Assembly: GCA_944383265.1 (NCBI GenBank)
Contig: CALWOX010000010.1
Coordinates: 1-64,000, forward strand
Origin: an uncultured Lachnospiraceae bacterium
Lineage (GTDB): Bacteria > Bacillota > Clostridia > Lachnospirales > Lachnospiraceae
Reading direction: 5' to 3'
Length of the DNA: 64,000 nucleotides
In this document: positions 24,578 to 33,012 of the stretch, piece after piece
Position numbering within the stretch: the stretch's first letter is position 1
Layout of the letters: every line of letters starts with the position of its first letter
The notes under the pieces: generated by a model
Database searches by the model: none
What the model was told of the DNA's origin: nothing
What the model saw: the letters and a program-made list of their open reading frames with translations, nothing else
Translations under genes and position numbers: made by a program

Positions 24578-24586
24578 GATCTTAAG

Positions 24587-24640
24587 AAAAAAGCTTGAAG
24601 CAGGAATATCTTTGTGATCATCCTTACTTCAAGCTTTTTT
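24587..24640. terminator. Bidirectional terminator between pepT and tRNA-His
   Basis: Perfect 14-bp arms AAAAAAGCTTGAAG (24587-24600) and CTTCAAGCTTTTTT (24627-24640). It serves pepT on plus and the tRNA pair on minus. Confidence 0.85.
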
Positions 24641-24642
24641 AG

Positions 24643-24716
24643 GGTGGGTAATGGGACTCGAACCCACGACCTTCAGAGCCACAATCTGACGCGCTAGCCA
24701 ACTGTGCTATACCCAC
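24643..24716 (-). tRNA. tRNA-His (GTG)
   Basis: Acceptor GTGGGTA/TACCCAC with C73, and a G encoded at position -1 (24717) as expected for histidine tRNA; anticodon loop TTGTGGC (GTG), T loop TTCGAGT. One mismatch in the D stem. Confidence 0.93.
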
Positions 24717-24790
24717 CATATTGATTACGGCTTTCGCTTAAAAATATACAGGCGGTAATTGCCGCCCGCAAAGCGTTGCTTTCATCTTAA

Positions 24791-24864
<74 letters not shown>

Positions 24865-25013
24865 ACTTATCTTCATCAAGATAAACACCGTCACTTGACA
24901 GTGCTTAAATATAATAGTAAAAAAAATGTATTTTGTCAATAAAAATTTGATTTAATTTCAACTTTAATTTCAACTTTTTATCTTTTTAATATCTTATCAT
25001 CTCTTTATTCGGG

Positions 25014-25050
25014 AAAAACAGGAGGGCAGGCCTCTCGGTCCTTGCCCTCC
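25014..25050 (-). terminator. Terminator of the hydrogenase operon
   Basis: Minus-strand GGAGGGCA/TGCCCTCC arms (25043-25050, 25021-25028) followed by TGTTTTT. Confidence 0.8.
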
Positions 25051-25073
25051 ATTATTTAAAATGATTTAACCGA

Positions 25074-26858
25074 TTAAATATTTCTTCCCAAAGGATGTCC
25101 GTTTCTGTCTCTCTCGGGTGCCTTGGGCATAGTCCATGCATTGTGGTCTGTATGGAGGAGGTGATGTGCCTTGTGACCGCAGGGCTCTCCCATATAGTCC
25201 GCATAGAGCTTCTGAATGTCCGGGTTCTCATGTGAGAATCTGAGATCCATGCCTCTGTCAATGAAGTAGAGGTTCTTTCCTCTCTCAAATGCGCTCTCAT
25301 ATCCGTCATGTATAGGCTGTCCGCCGCCGCCTACGCATCCGCCGGGACATGCCATTACTTCAACGAAATCATAATGAACCTCGCCTCTCTCTATCTTGTT
25401 GAGAAGCTTTCTTGTATTTCCGAGTCCGCTGACTGCTGCTACTCTCAATGTAATGTCATTGATCTTGAGCTCAGCCTCCTGAACATCAGACTCCTGGCAC
25501 TGTGCTCTTACTACCTTGAAGGCATCAGGATCGGCATTCTTTCCGGTGAGCTTGAAGTAAGCTGTTCTCAATGCAGCCTCCATAACTCCGCCTGTGGCTC
25601 CGAAGATAACTCCCGCTCCGGAACCGTCCTTCATCAGGCTGTCGGGCTCAATATCCTTAAGCAAAGCGGGAAGAAGGTGAGCTGTCTTTATCATGCGGTC
25701 AAGCTCTCTTGTTGTGATCACACAGTCTGTATCATATCCTGCATACTCATCCACATAGAGACCGACATTTCTCTCCTCACCCTTCTTTGCAAGGCAAGGC
25801 ATTACAGCTACTGTATAGATATCCTCAGGCTTCTTGCCGATCTTTTCAGCAAAGTATGTCTTTATTGTAGCTCCAAACATCTGCATGGGGCTCTTTGCTG
25901 TGGACAAATATCTTACGAGATGAGGGTACTGGCTCTTTATAAATCTTATCCAGCCCGGGCAGCAGGAGGTGAACATAGGTCTGTCCTTGAACTCTCCCTT
26001 TGTGTAACGCATTATGAACTCATTAGCTTCCTCCATGATGGTAAGGTCAGCCGAGAAGGTGGTGTCAAATACATAGTCAACGCCCATCTTCTTCAATGCG
26101 TCAAATATTTTTCCTACTGTAGCCTGCTCCCTTGTAAGTCCGAGAGACTCTCCCCATGCCGCTCTGACGGCGGGCGCCACCTGAACCACTACTGTCTTTG
26201 TAGGATCCTCAATAGCCTTCCAAAGCTTCTTTGTATCATCTCTCTCTCTGAGTGCTCCTACAGGGCAGTGAGTGATACACTGTCCGCAAAGTGAGCAGTC
26301 AGCCTCATTTATTGTTCTGTTTCCTGAAACATTTACTGTAGAACGTGCTCCTGTTCCCTCAAGATCCCATATGTTGAGGCTCTGTATCTTGTCACAGACC
26401 TGAATACAGCGCATACACTTGATACATTTTGCGGAATTTCTTATAAGAGGGAAATTCTTGTCCCATTCCTGCTTCTCGAGTCTCTCGCCGAAACGAACGT
26501 CCTGGATATTGAGATCGTTGGCTATAGTCTGAAGTGAGCAGTTTCCGCTCCTTACGCAGGTAGCGCACTTGCAGTCATGCTGTGAAAGGATAAGCTGAAC
26601 AGTACGTCTTCTGTCCATCCTTACCTTGGGGGAGTTGGTATAAACCACCATACCTTCCTCAACAACATTGTTGCAGGAGGTTATAAGCCTTTCCTTGCCT
26701 TCTACCTCGACAACACACACGCGGCAGGCCGCGATCTCGTTAAGTCCCTTCCAATAGCAGAGGTGGGGTATAGCAATGCCTACGGAAGCGGCAGCTTCCA
26801 TTATTGTGGTGCCCTCATTCACGGACACATTTATTTTATCTATAGTCAAGCTTACCAT
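25074..26858 (-). CDS. hydA: NAD(P)H-linked [FeFe]-hydrogenase catalytic subunit
   Basis: 594-residue cytoplasmic hydrogenase. N-terminal [2Fe-2S] domain with C34, C45, C48 and C62; a His-Cys [4Fe-4S] motif near 94-107 (HDCKCATCVRSGNC); two ferredoxin clusters near 145 (CIKCMRCIQVC) and 189 (CSLCGQCITHC); then the H-cluster domain with TSCCPGW near 298, MPCLAKKGE and MACPGGCVGGGGQP. This is the multidomain (HndD/HydA) architecture that works with NAD(P)-binding partner subunits. It overlaps the preceding gene by 7 bp, and AAAGGAGG lies 12 bp before the ATG. Maturases HydE, HydF and HydG are not in the window. Confidence 0.95.
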   Translation of the reverse strand: MVSLTIDKINVSVNEGTTIMEAAASVGIAIPHLCYWKGLNEIAACRVCVVEVEGKERLITSCNNVVEEGMVVYTNSPKVRMDRRRTVQLILSQHDCKCATCVRSGNCSLQTIANDLNIQDVRFGERLEKQEWDKNFPLIRNSAKCIKCMRCIQVCDKIQSLNIWDLEGTGARSTVNVSGNRTINEADCSLCGQCITHCPVGALRERDDTKKLWKAIEDPTKTVVVQVAPAVRAAWGESLGLTREQATVGKIFDALKKMGVDYVFDTTFSADLTIMEEANEFIMRYTKGEFKDRPMFTSCCPGWIRFIKSQYPHLVRYLSTAKSPMQMFGATIKTYFAEKIGKKPEDIYTVAVMPCLAKKGEERNVGLYVDEYAGYDTDCVITTRELDRMIKTAHLLPALLKDIEPDSLMKDGSGAGVIFGATGGVMEAALRTAYFKLTGKNADPDAFKVVRAQCQESDVQEAELKINDITLRVAAVSGLGNTRKLLNKIERGEVHYDFVEVMACPGGCVGGGGQPIHDGYESAFERGKNLYFIDRGMDLRFSHENPDIQKLYADYMGEPCGHKAHHLLHTDHNAWTMPKAPERDRNGHPLGRNI

Positions 26859-28681
26859 AACTTCTCACGACCTCCTTTAAATATTCCGAAGCCGAAATGG
26901 TCACATCTTAAGCATCGTCCCGTCTCCTGACAGGCTTCGTTTTTGTTCATGCAGTTTTCGATACCCTCGAAATCCTTGACTCTGTCGCAGGCCTCGCGCT
27001 CTGTGAGCTCTATCCTTCCGCATGCGGCATGGTCGTCAATATTGGGATCGGGTATCTCAACATCACAGGTTATCTCATGCTTGTAGCCGAGATACTCATC
27101 GATGTTCGCCGCCATTACCTTAGCAGCTGCAACAGCCTTTATTACTGTTGCGGGGCCTGATGCACAGTCTCCTCCGGCAAATACTCCGGGGATATCCTTG
27201 AAGCCTCCATTAGGAAGTGTGACGATCTTTCCTCTCTCAACGGGTATTCCGGACTCCTCGTAATGCTTTGTCTCTATATTCTGTCCTATGGCTACGATAA
27301 GGGCCTCGCAGGGGATGAATACATCAGGATCTCCTGTAGGTACCACGGAAGCTCTTCCGCCCTTTATCTTTGAGATCATCTGAGGTGTTACCCAGATTCC
27401 CTTTACCTTTCCGTTTTCTGTCTCTATTCTTGCAGGGGCCTTCAATGTAAGCATCTCAACGCCCTCAGCCATAGCTCCCTCTATCTCTGCGGGAAGGGCT
27501 GTCATGTCCGCTGTCCTTCTTCTGTATACGCAGCTTACCTTCTTGGCTCCGAGTCTTACAGCTGTTCTCACGGCATCCATGGCAACGTTTCCGCCTCCGA
27601 TTATGGCTACCTCTTTGCCCTCAAGGCTCTCAGCCTTGCCCATTCCTACATTTCTGAGGAAGAATACTGCGGACATGACGCCTTCAGCATCCTCTCCCTC
27701 TATTCCGAGCTTCTTATCTGTGCTTGCGCCCACAGTTATGAGGACCGCATCATATTCCTTTCTGAGCTCGTCAAGCTTTATGTCTCTTCCGACCTTTACT
27801 CCGTAATTTACCTTTACGCCTGTCTCAAGTATAGCCTCTATATCCTCATCAAGTCTGTTCTTGGGAAGTCTGTAGTTGGGTATTCCGTAGCGGAGCATTC
27901 CGCCGAGAGCGGGAAGCATCTCATATACGGTCACCTCGTGTCCCATAAGCTGAAGATAATATGCGGCTGAGAGACCTGAGGGTCCTCCTCCTACTACAGC
28001 TATCTTCTTTCCTGTAGGTGCTCCGCAGGGAGGCGGGGGAACCTTGCCGGCATAATCTGCCGCAACGCGCTTTATTCCTCTGATGTTTATGGCGTCATCC
28101 ACCATGTTTCTTCTGCATCGCTCCTCACAAGGATGCTCGCAGATAAATCCGCAGGTCGTGGGGAAGGGATTGTCCTTCCTGATAAGCCTTATAGCATCAG
28201 CATATCTTCCCTCTCTTACAAGAGCAATATATCCGGGCACGTCAACGTGGGCGGGACACATAGCAACGCAGGGCACGGGCTGGGTTGTAAGGCAGGTACA
28301 TCTTCTGTTCTTTACATGCTCCTCATAGTCCTCTCTGCAGTTTGTGATGCTCCTGTATACCATACGAGCCGCCTCGTAACCTATGGCACAGTCAGCAGTC
28401 TCCATTATAGATTTTGCCGTATCCTCAATGAGGTCAAGTGTATCCATATCAGCATCACCGTTCAAAACATCGGTGAGCATGTGCTTGAGCTGCAAGAGAC
28501 CCACCCTGCAGGGCACACACTTTCCGCAGGTCTGCGAATGGCTCATCTCTATAAATGCCCTTGTGATATCAACAGGACAGAGTCCCGGCGGGCTTGCTGT
28601 AATTCTGCGCTCAAGATTTTTATAAAGATCCTCGACTATAAGCTGTGCTTTTGTCGGGGTAAGTATCTCAAGTCTGCTCAT
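26852..28681 (-). CDS. NuoF C-terminus/GltD-like FAD- and NAD(P)-binding hydrogenase partner
   Basis: 609 residues combining two modules. Residues 1-150 correspond to the C-terminal iron-sulphur end of NuoF/HydB (CGKCVPCRVG near 52 plus C98). The rest is like the small subunit of glutamate synthase or NfnB: iron-sulphur cysteines (CGFICEHPCEERC near 180), FAD site VVGGGPSGLSAAYYL near 228, NAD(P) site IIGGGNVAMDAVRTAV near 368, and the GGDCASGPATVIKAVAAA end. No FMN-binding NuoF domain is present. Cotranscribed with hydA, so it should pass electrons between NAD(P)H, possibly ferredoxin, and the hydrogenase. Start at 28681 has GGAGG 8 bp upstream; a longer frame to 28759 lacks one. Confidence 0.88.
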   Translation of the reverse strand: MSRLEILTPTKAQLIVEDLYKNLERRITASPPGLCPVDITRAFIEMSHSQTCGKCVPCRVGLLQLKHMLTDVLNGDADMDTLDLIEDTAKSIMETADCAIGYEAARMVYRSITNCREDYEEHVKNRRCTCLTTQPVPCVAMCPAHVDVPGYIALVREGRYADAIRLIRKDNPFPTTCGFICEHPCEERCRRNMVDDAINIRGIKRVAADYAGKVPPPPCGAPTGKKIAVVGGGPSGLSAAYYLQLMGHEVTVYEMLPALGGMLRYGIPNYRLPKNRLDEDIEAILETGVKVNYGVKVGRDIKLDELRKEYDAVLITVGASTDKKLGIEGEDAEGVMSAVFFLRNVGMGKAESLEGKEVAIIGGGNVAMDAVRTAVRLGAKKVSCVYRRRTADMTALPAEIEGAMAEGVEMLTLKAPARIETENGKVKGIWVTPQMISKIKGGRASVVPTGDPDVFIPCEALIVAIGQNIETKHYEESGIPVERGKIVTLPNGGFKDIPGVFAGGDCASGPATVIKAVAAAKVMAANIDEYLGYKHEITCDVEIPDPNIDDHAACGRIELTEREACDRVKDFEGIENCMNKNEACQETGRCLRCDHFGFGIFKGGREKLW

Positions 28682-28730
28682 AATATTTTCCTCCATATAA
28701 TTTAATGTTGCCGAAGAGTCAACTGTATAT

Positions 28731-28759
28731 ATTGTATTATATATACATAAAATTGGCAA
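28731..28759 (-). promoter_or_regulatory. Promoter of the hydrogenase operon
   Basis: Minus-strand TTGCCA (28754-28759), 17-bp spacer, TACAAT (28731-28736), 50 bp upstream of the ATG. Confidence 0.6.
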
Positions 28760-28867
28760 TAAAAAAAGTAATTTTTATAAAAAATTACCAGCTTTTTCAT
28801 TGTCGCGAAATAAACTGCCTGTTAACGATTGCATTTTTTTAAATACAATTCAGTCATAAATATTCGC

Positions 28868-28917
28868 AAAAAAAGCTACTGTACAGTAAATTCAAGTTAT
28901 CTGTAAGTAGCTTTTTG
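28868..28917. terminator. Bidirectional terminator of the amino acid ABC operon
   Basis: AAAAAAAGCTACT (28868-28880) pairs with AGTAGCTTTTT (28906-28915 region), extended by CTGTA/TACAG inside the stem. T-runs on both strands; it would end the minus-strand ABC transcript about 210 bp after the ATPase stop. Confidence 0.65.
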
Positions 28918-29126
28918 AAAATATTTCTTATAAAAATTATTTTTTTTGTATAATTATTCTTTTTCTTGTTATTTTTTTGCCAATTAAGGTTGACGGTTTT
29001 TTCTCATTTTTGCAGGGTTTTCTTGAACATTTTTGACAGTTTTCGACTGTCCTTATGAAGGAAGCCACCCGCAGCCAAAAGCATAACGCACAAGCGACAG
29101 CCTTATCCGCAGCCTTATATGCCACT

Positions 29127-29897
29127 TTAAAGCACCTTTGACAAGAATGCCTTAAGTCTCTCGGATTTAGGATTGGAAAAAAATTCCTTAGGCGCAGCCT
29201 CCTCAACAAAATCTCCACCGTCAAGGAACATAACTCTGTCCGCAACCTCTCTGGCAAAGCCCATCTCATGAGTAACCACTACCATGGTCATATGCTCTCT
29301 TGCAAGCTCTCGCATAACCCCAAGAACTTCTCCCACCATCTCCGGGTCAAGGGCCGACGTGGGCTCGTCAAAAAGCATTACCTCCGGCTTCATCATCAAA
29401 GCTCTGACTATGGCTATCCTCTGCTTCTGTCCTCCTGAAAGCTGATTGGGGTAGGCGTCTTTTTTATCTGAAAGCCCTACTCTCTTGAGGAGTCTTTCAG
29501 CCTCGGCATCAGCTTCCTCCTCTTTCATTTTGAGAAGCTTTACCGGGGCGAGAGTCATGTTTTTCAGAATACTCATATGAGGAAAAAGATTGAACTGCTG
29601 AAAAACCATTCCCATCCTTTGTCTGAGCTTATCTATGTCAGTATTTTTATCGCAAATATTTGTTCCGTCAAAATAAATCTCTCCTGATGTGGGAGTCTCA
29701 AGGAGATTAAGACACCTTAAGAAGGTCGACTTTCCCGAGCCTGAGGGCCCTACCACAAATACGACTTCTCCGCGTTTTATATCGGTAGATATATTTTTAA
29801 GCACCTCATTTCCGGAAAACGCCTTGCAAAGTCCCTTTACCTCTATCACCTTTTTTCCCACAGGGGCTTTTGCCTGCGGCATTAAAATATCATCCAT
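29127..29897 (-). CDS. Polar amino acid ABC transporter ATP-binding protein
   Basis: 256-residue GlnQ/HisP-type ATPase: Walker [14 protein letters not shown] near 52, Q-loop [12 protein letters not shown], signature [10 protein letters not shown] near 154, Walker [19 protein letters not shown] and H-loop [13 protein letters not shown]. Slightly longer at the N-terminus than the family norm ([11 protein letters not shown]). Third gene of an SBP-permease-ATPase operon. Confidence 0.93.
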   Translation of the reverse strand: MDDILMPQAKAPVGKKVIEVKGLCKAFSGNEVLKNISTDIKRGEVVFVVGPSGSGKSTFLRCLNLLETPTSGEIYFDGTNICDKNTDIDKLRQRMGMVFQQFNLFPHMSILKNMTLAPVKLLKMKEEEADAEAERLLKRVGLSDKKDAYPNQLSGGQKQRIAIVRALMMKPEVMLFDEPTSALDPEMVGEVLGVMRELAREHMTMVVVTHEMGFAREVADRVMFLDGGDFVEEAAPKEFFSNPKSERLKAFLSKVL

Positions 29898-29947
29898 ATA
29901 TACTCTCCGTCTCCTATGGTATCACCTGTTTTCACAAAGCTCAGGCA

Positions 29948-30682
29948 TTATCTTACATCATTTTTTCTCAGTTTCTTCTCAAGCCTTCCCACAAGCGCCG
30001 TGAGGACTGTCACCGTTATCCAGTAAAAAACTGCTACGGTAAAGAGGGGCAGGTAGGGGTTATAAGTCCTTGATCGTATTATATCTCCGCCCTTAGTGAG
30101 CTCATTTATGGCTATAAAGCCCGATACTGATGTCTCCTTAAGCAGGGCTATGAACTCATTACACAAAGCGGGCAGCACATTTTTTACAGCCTGAGGCATG
30201 ATGATGTAAATGACTGTCTGCCTGTAGTTAAAGCCCAGAGACCTTCCCGCCTCAAACTGTCCGTTATCTATACTCATTATACCCGAACGGAAGATTTCGG
30301 CAACATATGCTCCTGAATTTATTCCGAAGGCCAACACCGCCACCATCATCTTCGAGGCATCCGGGGAGATAAAAATGCAGTAGTACATGATCATCAGCTG
30401 AACAACAACAGGAGTTCCTCTTATGACAGAAAGATACACTCTGCATATGGCATTCAAAAATTTGAGCTTTCCGGTCTTTTCATGAGTCGATCTTACGATC
30501 CCGACTATAAAGCCCAAAATTATTCCGAGGAGAACGGCAAAGATCGTAATTATTACGGTCGTCTTCAGTCCTCCTATTATGTATTTGAAAAATCTGTCAT
30601 CCTCCACAAAATTCAGATAAAACTGCTCCGGGGAGAAATATCGCCCCCACCATTCGGCGGCGCCACTCAACCATTTTGCCAT
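29948..30682 (-). CDS. Polar amino acid ABC transporter permease
   Basis: 244-residue HisM/GlnP-type permease with about five membrane helices. The EAA loop is seen as EAGRSLGFNYRQTVIYIIMPQAVKN around 165-190 (key residues E, G and PQA), followed by NEFIALLKETSVSG. The preceding binding-protein gene is 122 bp upstream, separated by a hairpin. The weak RBS is AAGG. Confidence 0.92.
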   Translation of the reverse strand: MAKWLSGAAEWWGRYFSPEQFYLNFVEDDRFFKYIIGGLKTTVIITIFAVLLGIILGFIVGIVRSTHEKTGKLKFLNAICRVYLSVIRGTPVVVQLMIMYYCIFISPDASKMMVAVLAFGINSGAYVAEIFRSGIMSIDNGQFEAGRSLGFNYRQTVIYIIMPQAVKNVLPALCNEFIALLKETSVSGFIAINELTKGGDIIRSRTYNPYLPLFTVAVFYWITVTVLTALVGRLEKKLRKNDVR

Positions 30683-30707
30683 AATTTATTTACCTTTCAC
30701 ACAAGAT

Positions 30708-30745
30708 ACTGCCCGATGCCTTAAATTTCTTAAGTATCGGACAGT
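30708..30745 (-). other. Hairpin between binding protein and permease genes
   Basis: ACTGCCCGAT pairs with ATCGGACAGT (one mismatch) plus an inner CTTAA/TTAAG. Such hairpins after binding-protein genes often stabilise the upstream mRNA or reduce read-through, giving more binding protein than permease. Confidence 0.5.
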
Positions 30746-30804
30746 GTCCTATAATGCATATATTAATTTTCGATCACATCCGCCCTGAATCTCTTGAAAA
30801 ATGA

Positions 30805-31662
30805 TTATTCTGCAGGGATGTACTTGTTCATTATCTCATCAAGAGTTCCGTCTTCCTGAAGCTCGGCTATTGCTGTATTAAGCTTCTCCACAAGCTCCTC
30901 ATTTCCCTTTGATACAGCTATTGCATACTCTTCCTTGTCAAGCTCTTCTCCGGCCTGCTTCACCGAATCACTGTTCTGAGTAAGGAATACCTTTGCAGGA
31001 GCATTGTCTATAAGAACAGCGTCAACCTTTCCCTGCTTTAAGGATTCTACAGCCTCAAAATATGTATTGAAGCGGTCAACATTGTCGTCTCCTACTATCT
31101 CGCTCGCCTTAAGGTCTCCTGTAGTTCCTGTCTGAACTCCAACTACATGATCTGCGAGATCGTCTATACCTGTTATTTCCTCATTGTCTGCTCCTACCAG
31201 AAGTACAAGAGCCGACTCGGCATAGGTATCTGTAAAATCTACTGTGGCCTCACGCTCAGGTGTAACGGAAATAGCAGCCATTCCTATGTCAGCCTTTCCT
31301 GATGTAACAGAGGGGATTATAGCATCAAAAGCCATATCCTCGATCTTAAGCTCCATTCCGAGCTTGTCTGCTATAGCCTGTGCAACCTCGGGATCAATTC
31401 CCACTATATCGTCTCCGTCATGGAATTCCCAGGGATCGAACTCGGCGTTTGTAGCCATTGTAAGTGTTCCGCCCGAAGCTTCAGTCTCTCCTTCAGCCTC
31501 AGTCTCCTCTGAAGACTCGCTCTCAGCCTCCTGTGATTCGGTCTCTGCGGCAGACTCCTCTGTCTCTGCAGCAGCTGTGGTTTCCTCAGCCTCAGAGCCG
31601 CATGCGGCAAGTGATGCAGCCATAACAGCAGCTATTGCCAATGATAAAAATTTCTTTTTCAT
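30805..31662 (-). CDS. Polar amino acid ABC transporter substrate-binding lipoprotein
   Basis: 285-residue SBP_bac_3 protein. Signal peptide with lipobox LAAC (C21), then a long Glu/Thr/Ser-rich linker (about 22-65), then the binding domain: GTLTMATNAEFDPWEF, DPEVAQAIADKLGMEL, SVTPEREATVDFTDTY and VGVQTGTTGDLKA. The start at 31662 has GAGGAGG 9 bp upstream; an in-frame upstream ATG at 31740 is rejected. Specificity (cystine, glutamine, arginine and so on) cannot be read reliably. Confidence 0.93.
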   Translation of the reverse strand: MKKKFLSLAIAAVMAASLAACGSEAEETTAAAETEESAAETESQEAESESSEETEAEGETEASGGTLTMATNAEFDPWEFHDGDDIVGIDPEVAQAIADKLGMELKIEDMAFDAIIPSVTSGKADIGMAAISVTPEREATVDFTDTYAESALVLLVGADNEEITGIDDLADHVVGVQTGTTGDLKASEIVGDDNVDRFNTYFEAVESLKQGKVDAVLIDNAPAKVFLTQNSDSVKQAGEELDKEEYAIAVSKGNEELVEKLNTAIAELQEDGTLDEIMNKYIPAE

Positions 31663-31765
31663 AATTATCTCCTCCTCGTATATCGGACCTGAATTTATCC
31701 GGTCAATTCGTTCTTTAGTGTATATTGTATATTTATTCAAAAATCCGAATATTTATTGTTTATTC

Positions 31766-31793
31766 ATTATACAACATTCTTTATATATTTCAA
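31766..31793 (-). promoter_or_regulatory. Promoter of the amino acid ABC operon
   Basis: Minus-strand TTGAAA (31788-31793), 16-bp spacer, TATAAT (31766-31771); leader of about 95 nt to the ATG at 31662. Confidence 0.65.
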
Positions 31794-31948
31794 GTACTTT
31801 TTATTTTTATTTAAAAAAAAATTTCAAAAGCCTGAAAAAGTATTAAAATATATTATCGTACTGACGCATATGTTTCGATTCGTAAAAGTTATACAACAAA
31901 AATTAAGATATCTAAGCAATATTTAAGATATGAAAAAGGAGCATAAAT

Positions 31949-32626
31949 ATGTCAAAAAACGACAGGATAATACTTTTTACAGGAATCTTGCTTTCCGTGA
32001 TGGAATTCATAAAACAACTGTTTTTATATTTTATAGTATTCAACATGCATTATGATGTGTGGTATTTTCCTTTCCAGCTTTGTTCAACGCCTATGTATCT
32101 TTGCCTTTTTTACGGTTTGAGCGCATCAGCTTCAAAAGGTAAAACAAAAAGGACCGTCGCCCTTTTCATTCAGGATTTCGGTGTGCTGGGAGGTATAATG
32201 GCTCTTCTTGTACATGACGGTTTTACCTGGACTGATTACCCTCTACTTACATTGCACGGATATCTTTGGCACATAATACTTATACTGCTTGGCATTTTTA
32301 TATTTAAAAACAGACTTTCCTATACAAAAAAGAAGGACTTCCTTAAAACCGTCCCTCTTTTTCTCATTTTGTCCGCTGTCGCCGAGCTCATAAATATTAT
32401 ACTCAGCTCCGAAACCGCCGATTGTGACATGTTTTACATCTCCCCGTTTCACCCAAGCTCCCAGCCTGTATTTCATCAGCTGGACCTTGTCATCGGAAGG
32501 ATACCGGGGATCTTCGTGTATCTTGCCTGTGTAATATCAGGAGCATTCATAATACACCTTATATTCTGTTGGCTTGATCGGAAGCTTGGAGGAGCAAGCC
32601 GACACGCCTCGCATAAGCATAATTAA
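31949..32626 (+). CDS. YwaF/TMEM164-like integral membrane protein
   Basis: 225 residues with about six membrane helices. Segments typical of the YwaF/TMEM164 group are present: YDVWYFPFQLCSTPMYLC near 35-52, TLHGYLWHIILILLG near 105-120 and DMFYISPFHPSS near 155. TMEM164 in animals is an acyltransferase; bacterial members have no established function, so a lipid-related role is only an analogy. AAAGGAG precedes the ATG. Single plus-strand gene, convergent with the rhodanese gene. Confidence 0.75.
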   Translation: MSKNDRIILFTGILLSVMEFIKQLFLYFIVFNMHYDVWYFPFQLCSTPMYLCLFYGLSASASKGKTKRTVALFIQDFGVLGGIMALLVHDGFTWTDYPLLTLHGYLWHIILILLGIFIFKNRLSYTKKKDFLKTVPLFLILSAVAELINIILSSETADCDMFYISPFHPSSQPVFHQLDLVIGRIPGIFVYLACVISGAFIIHLIFCWLDRKLGGASRHASHKHN

Positions 32627-32649
32627 AGGCGCTCTCTGTCAATGCGGCT

Positions 32650-32955
32650 TTATTTCTCCAAGGCTCCGTCGTAGCCCATGACTCCTCCGATGTTTACGGT
32701 CTCATAACCGTTTTTATCAAGGAAGATACACGCTCTCTTGCTCCTTGCCCCGCTTCGGCAATATACAAAGAGAGTTTTGTCCTTGGGGATAAGTCCGTCC
32801 ATAACAGCCTTGGGCAGTGTGTCAAGAGGGATATTTATGCTTCCCTTTAAGTGGCCCTCGCTGTATTCCCCGGGGCTTCTGACATCCAAAAGCATACTGT
32901 TGTCCGTGCTCTCCATAAGCTTTATGCCTTCCTTAAGATCCGCTGTTGTCTTCAT
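32650..32955 (-). CDS. Single-domain rhodanese-like sulphurtransferase
   Basis: 101-residue cytoplasmic rhodanese with CRSGAR active-site loop (VYCRSGARSKRAC near 71; the Cys would carry persulphide). DVRSPGEYSEGHLKGSINIP near 24-43 is the conserved N-terminal motif. It follows argS at 57 bp on the same strand and may be cotranscribed. Acceptor unknown. Confidence 0.9.
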   Translation of the reverse strand: MKTTADLKEGIKLMESTDNSMLLDVRSPGEYSEGHLKGSINIPLDTLPKAVMDGLIPKDKTLFVYCRSGARSKRACIFLDKNGYETVNIGGVMGYDGALEK

Positions 32956-33012
32956 TGTATTCTTGACTCCTTTCCTCTGCTGTTGTATTTTCGTCTTTAT
33001 TTGCTTTAATAT

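Larger units (their letters stand above)
28682..29126. other. Intergenic interval upstream of the hydrogenase operon
   Basis: About 445 bp, very AT-rich. It contains the hydrogenase promoter, one diverged copy of the 5.6-kb motif (28803-28817, TCGCGAAATAAACTG), the terminator at 28868-28917 and a less AT-rich patch near 29050-29126 directly after the ABC ATPase stop. No credible gene. Confidence 0.6.

Noticed and set aside
24881-24920. Plus-strand TTGACA...TATAAT near 24895
   Set aside because: Spacer is only 9 bp and there is no plus-strand gene downstream.
28937-29269. 110-codon minus-strand frame overlapping the ABC ATPase end
   Set aside because: Mostly inside the ATPase gene in another frame; the rest is AT-rich with a basic low-complexity translation and no RBS.
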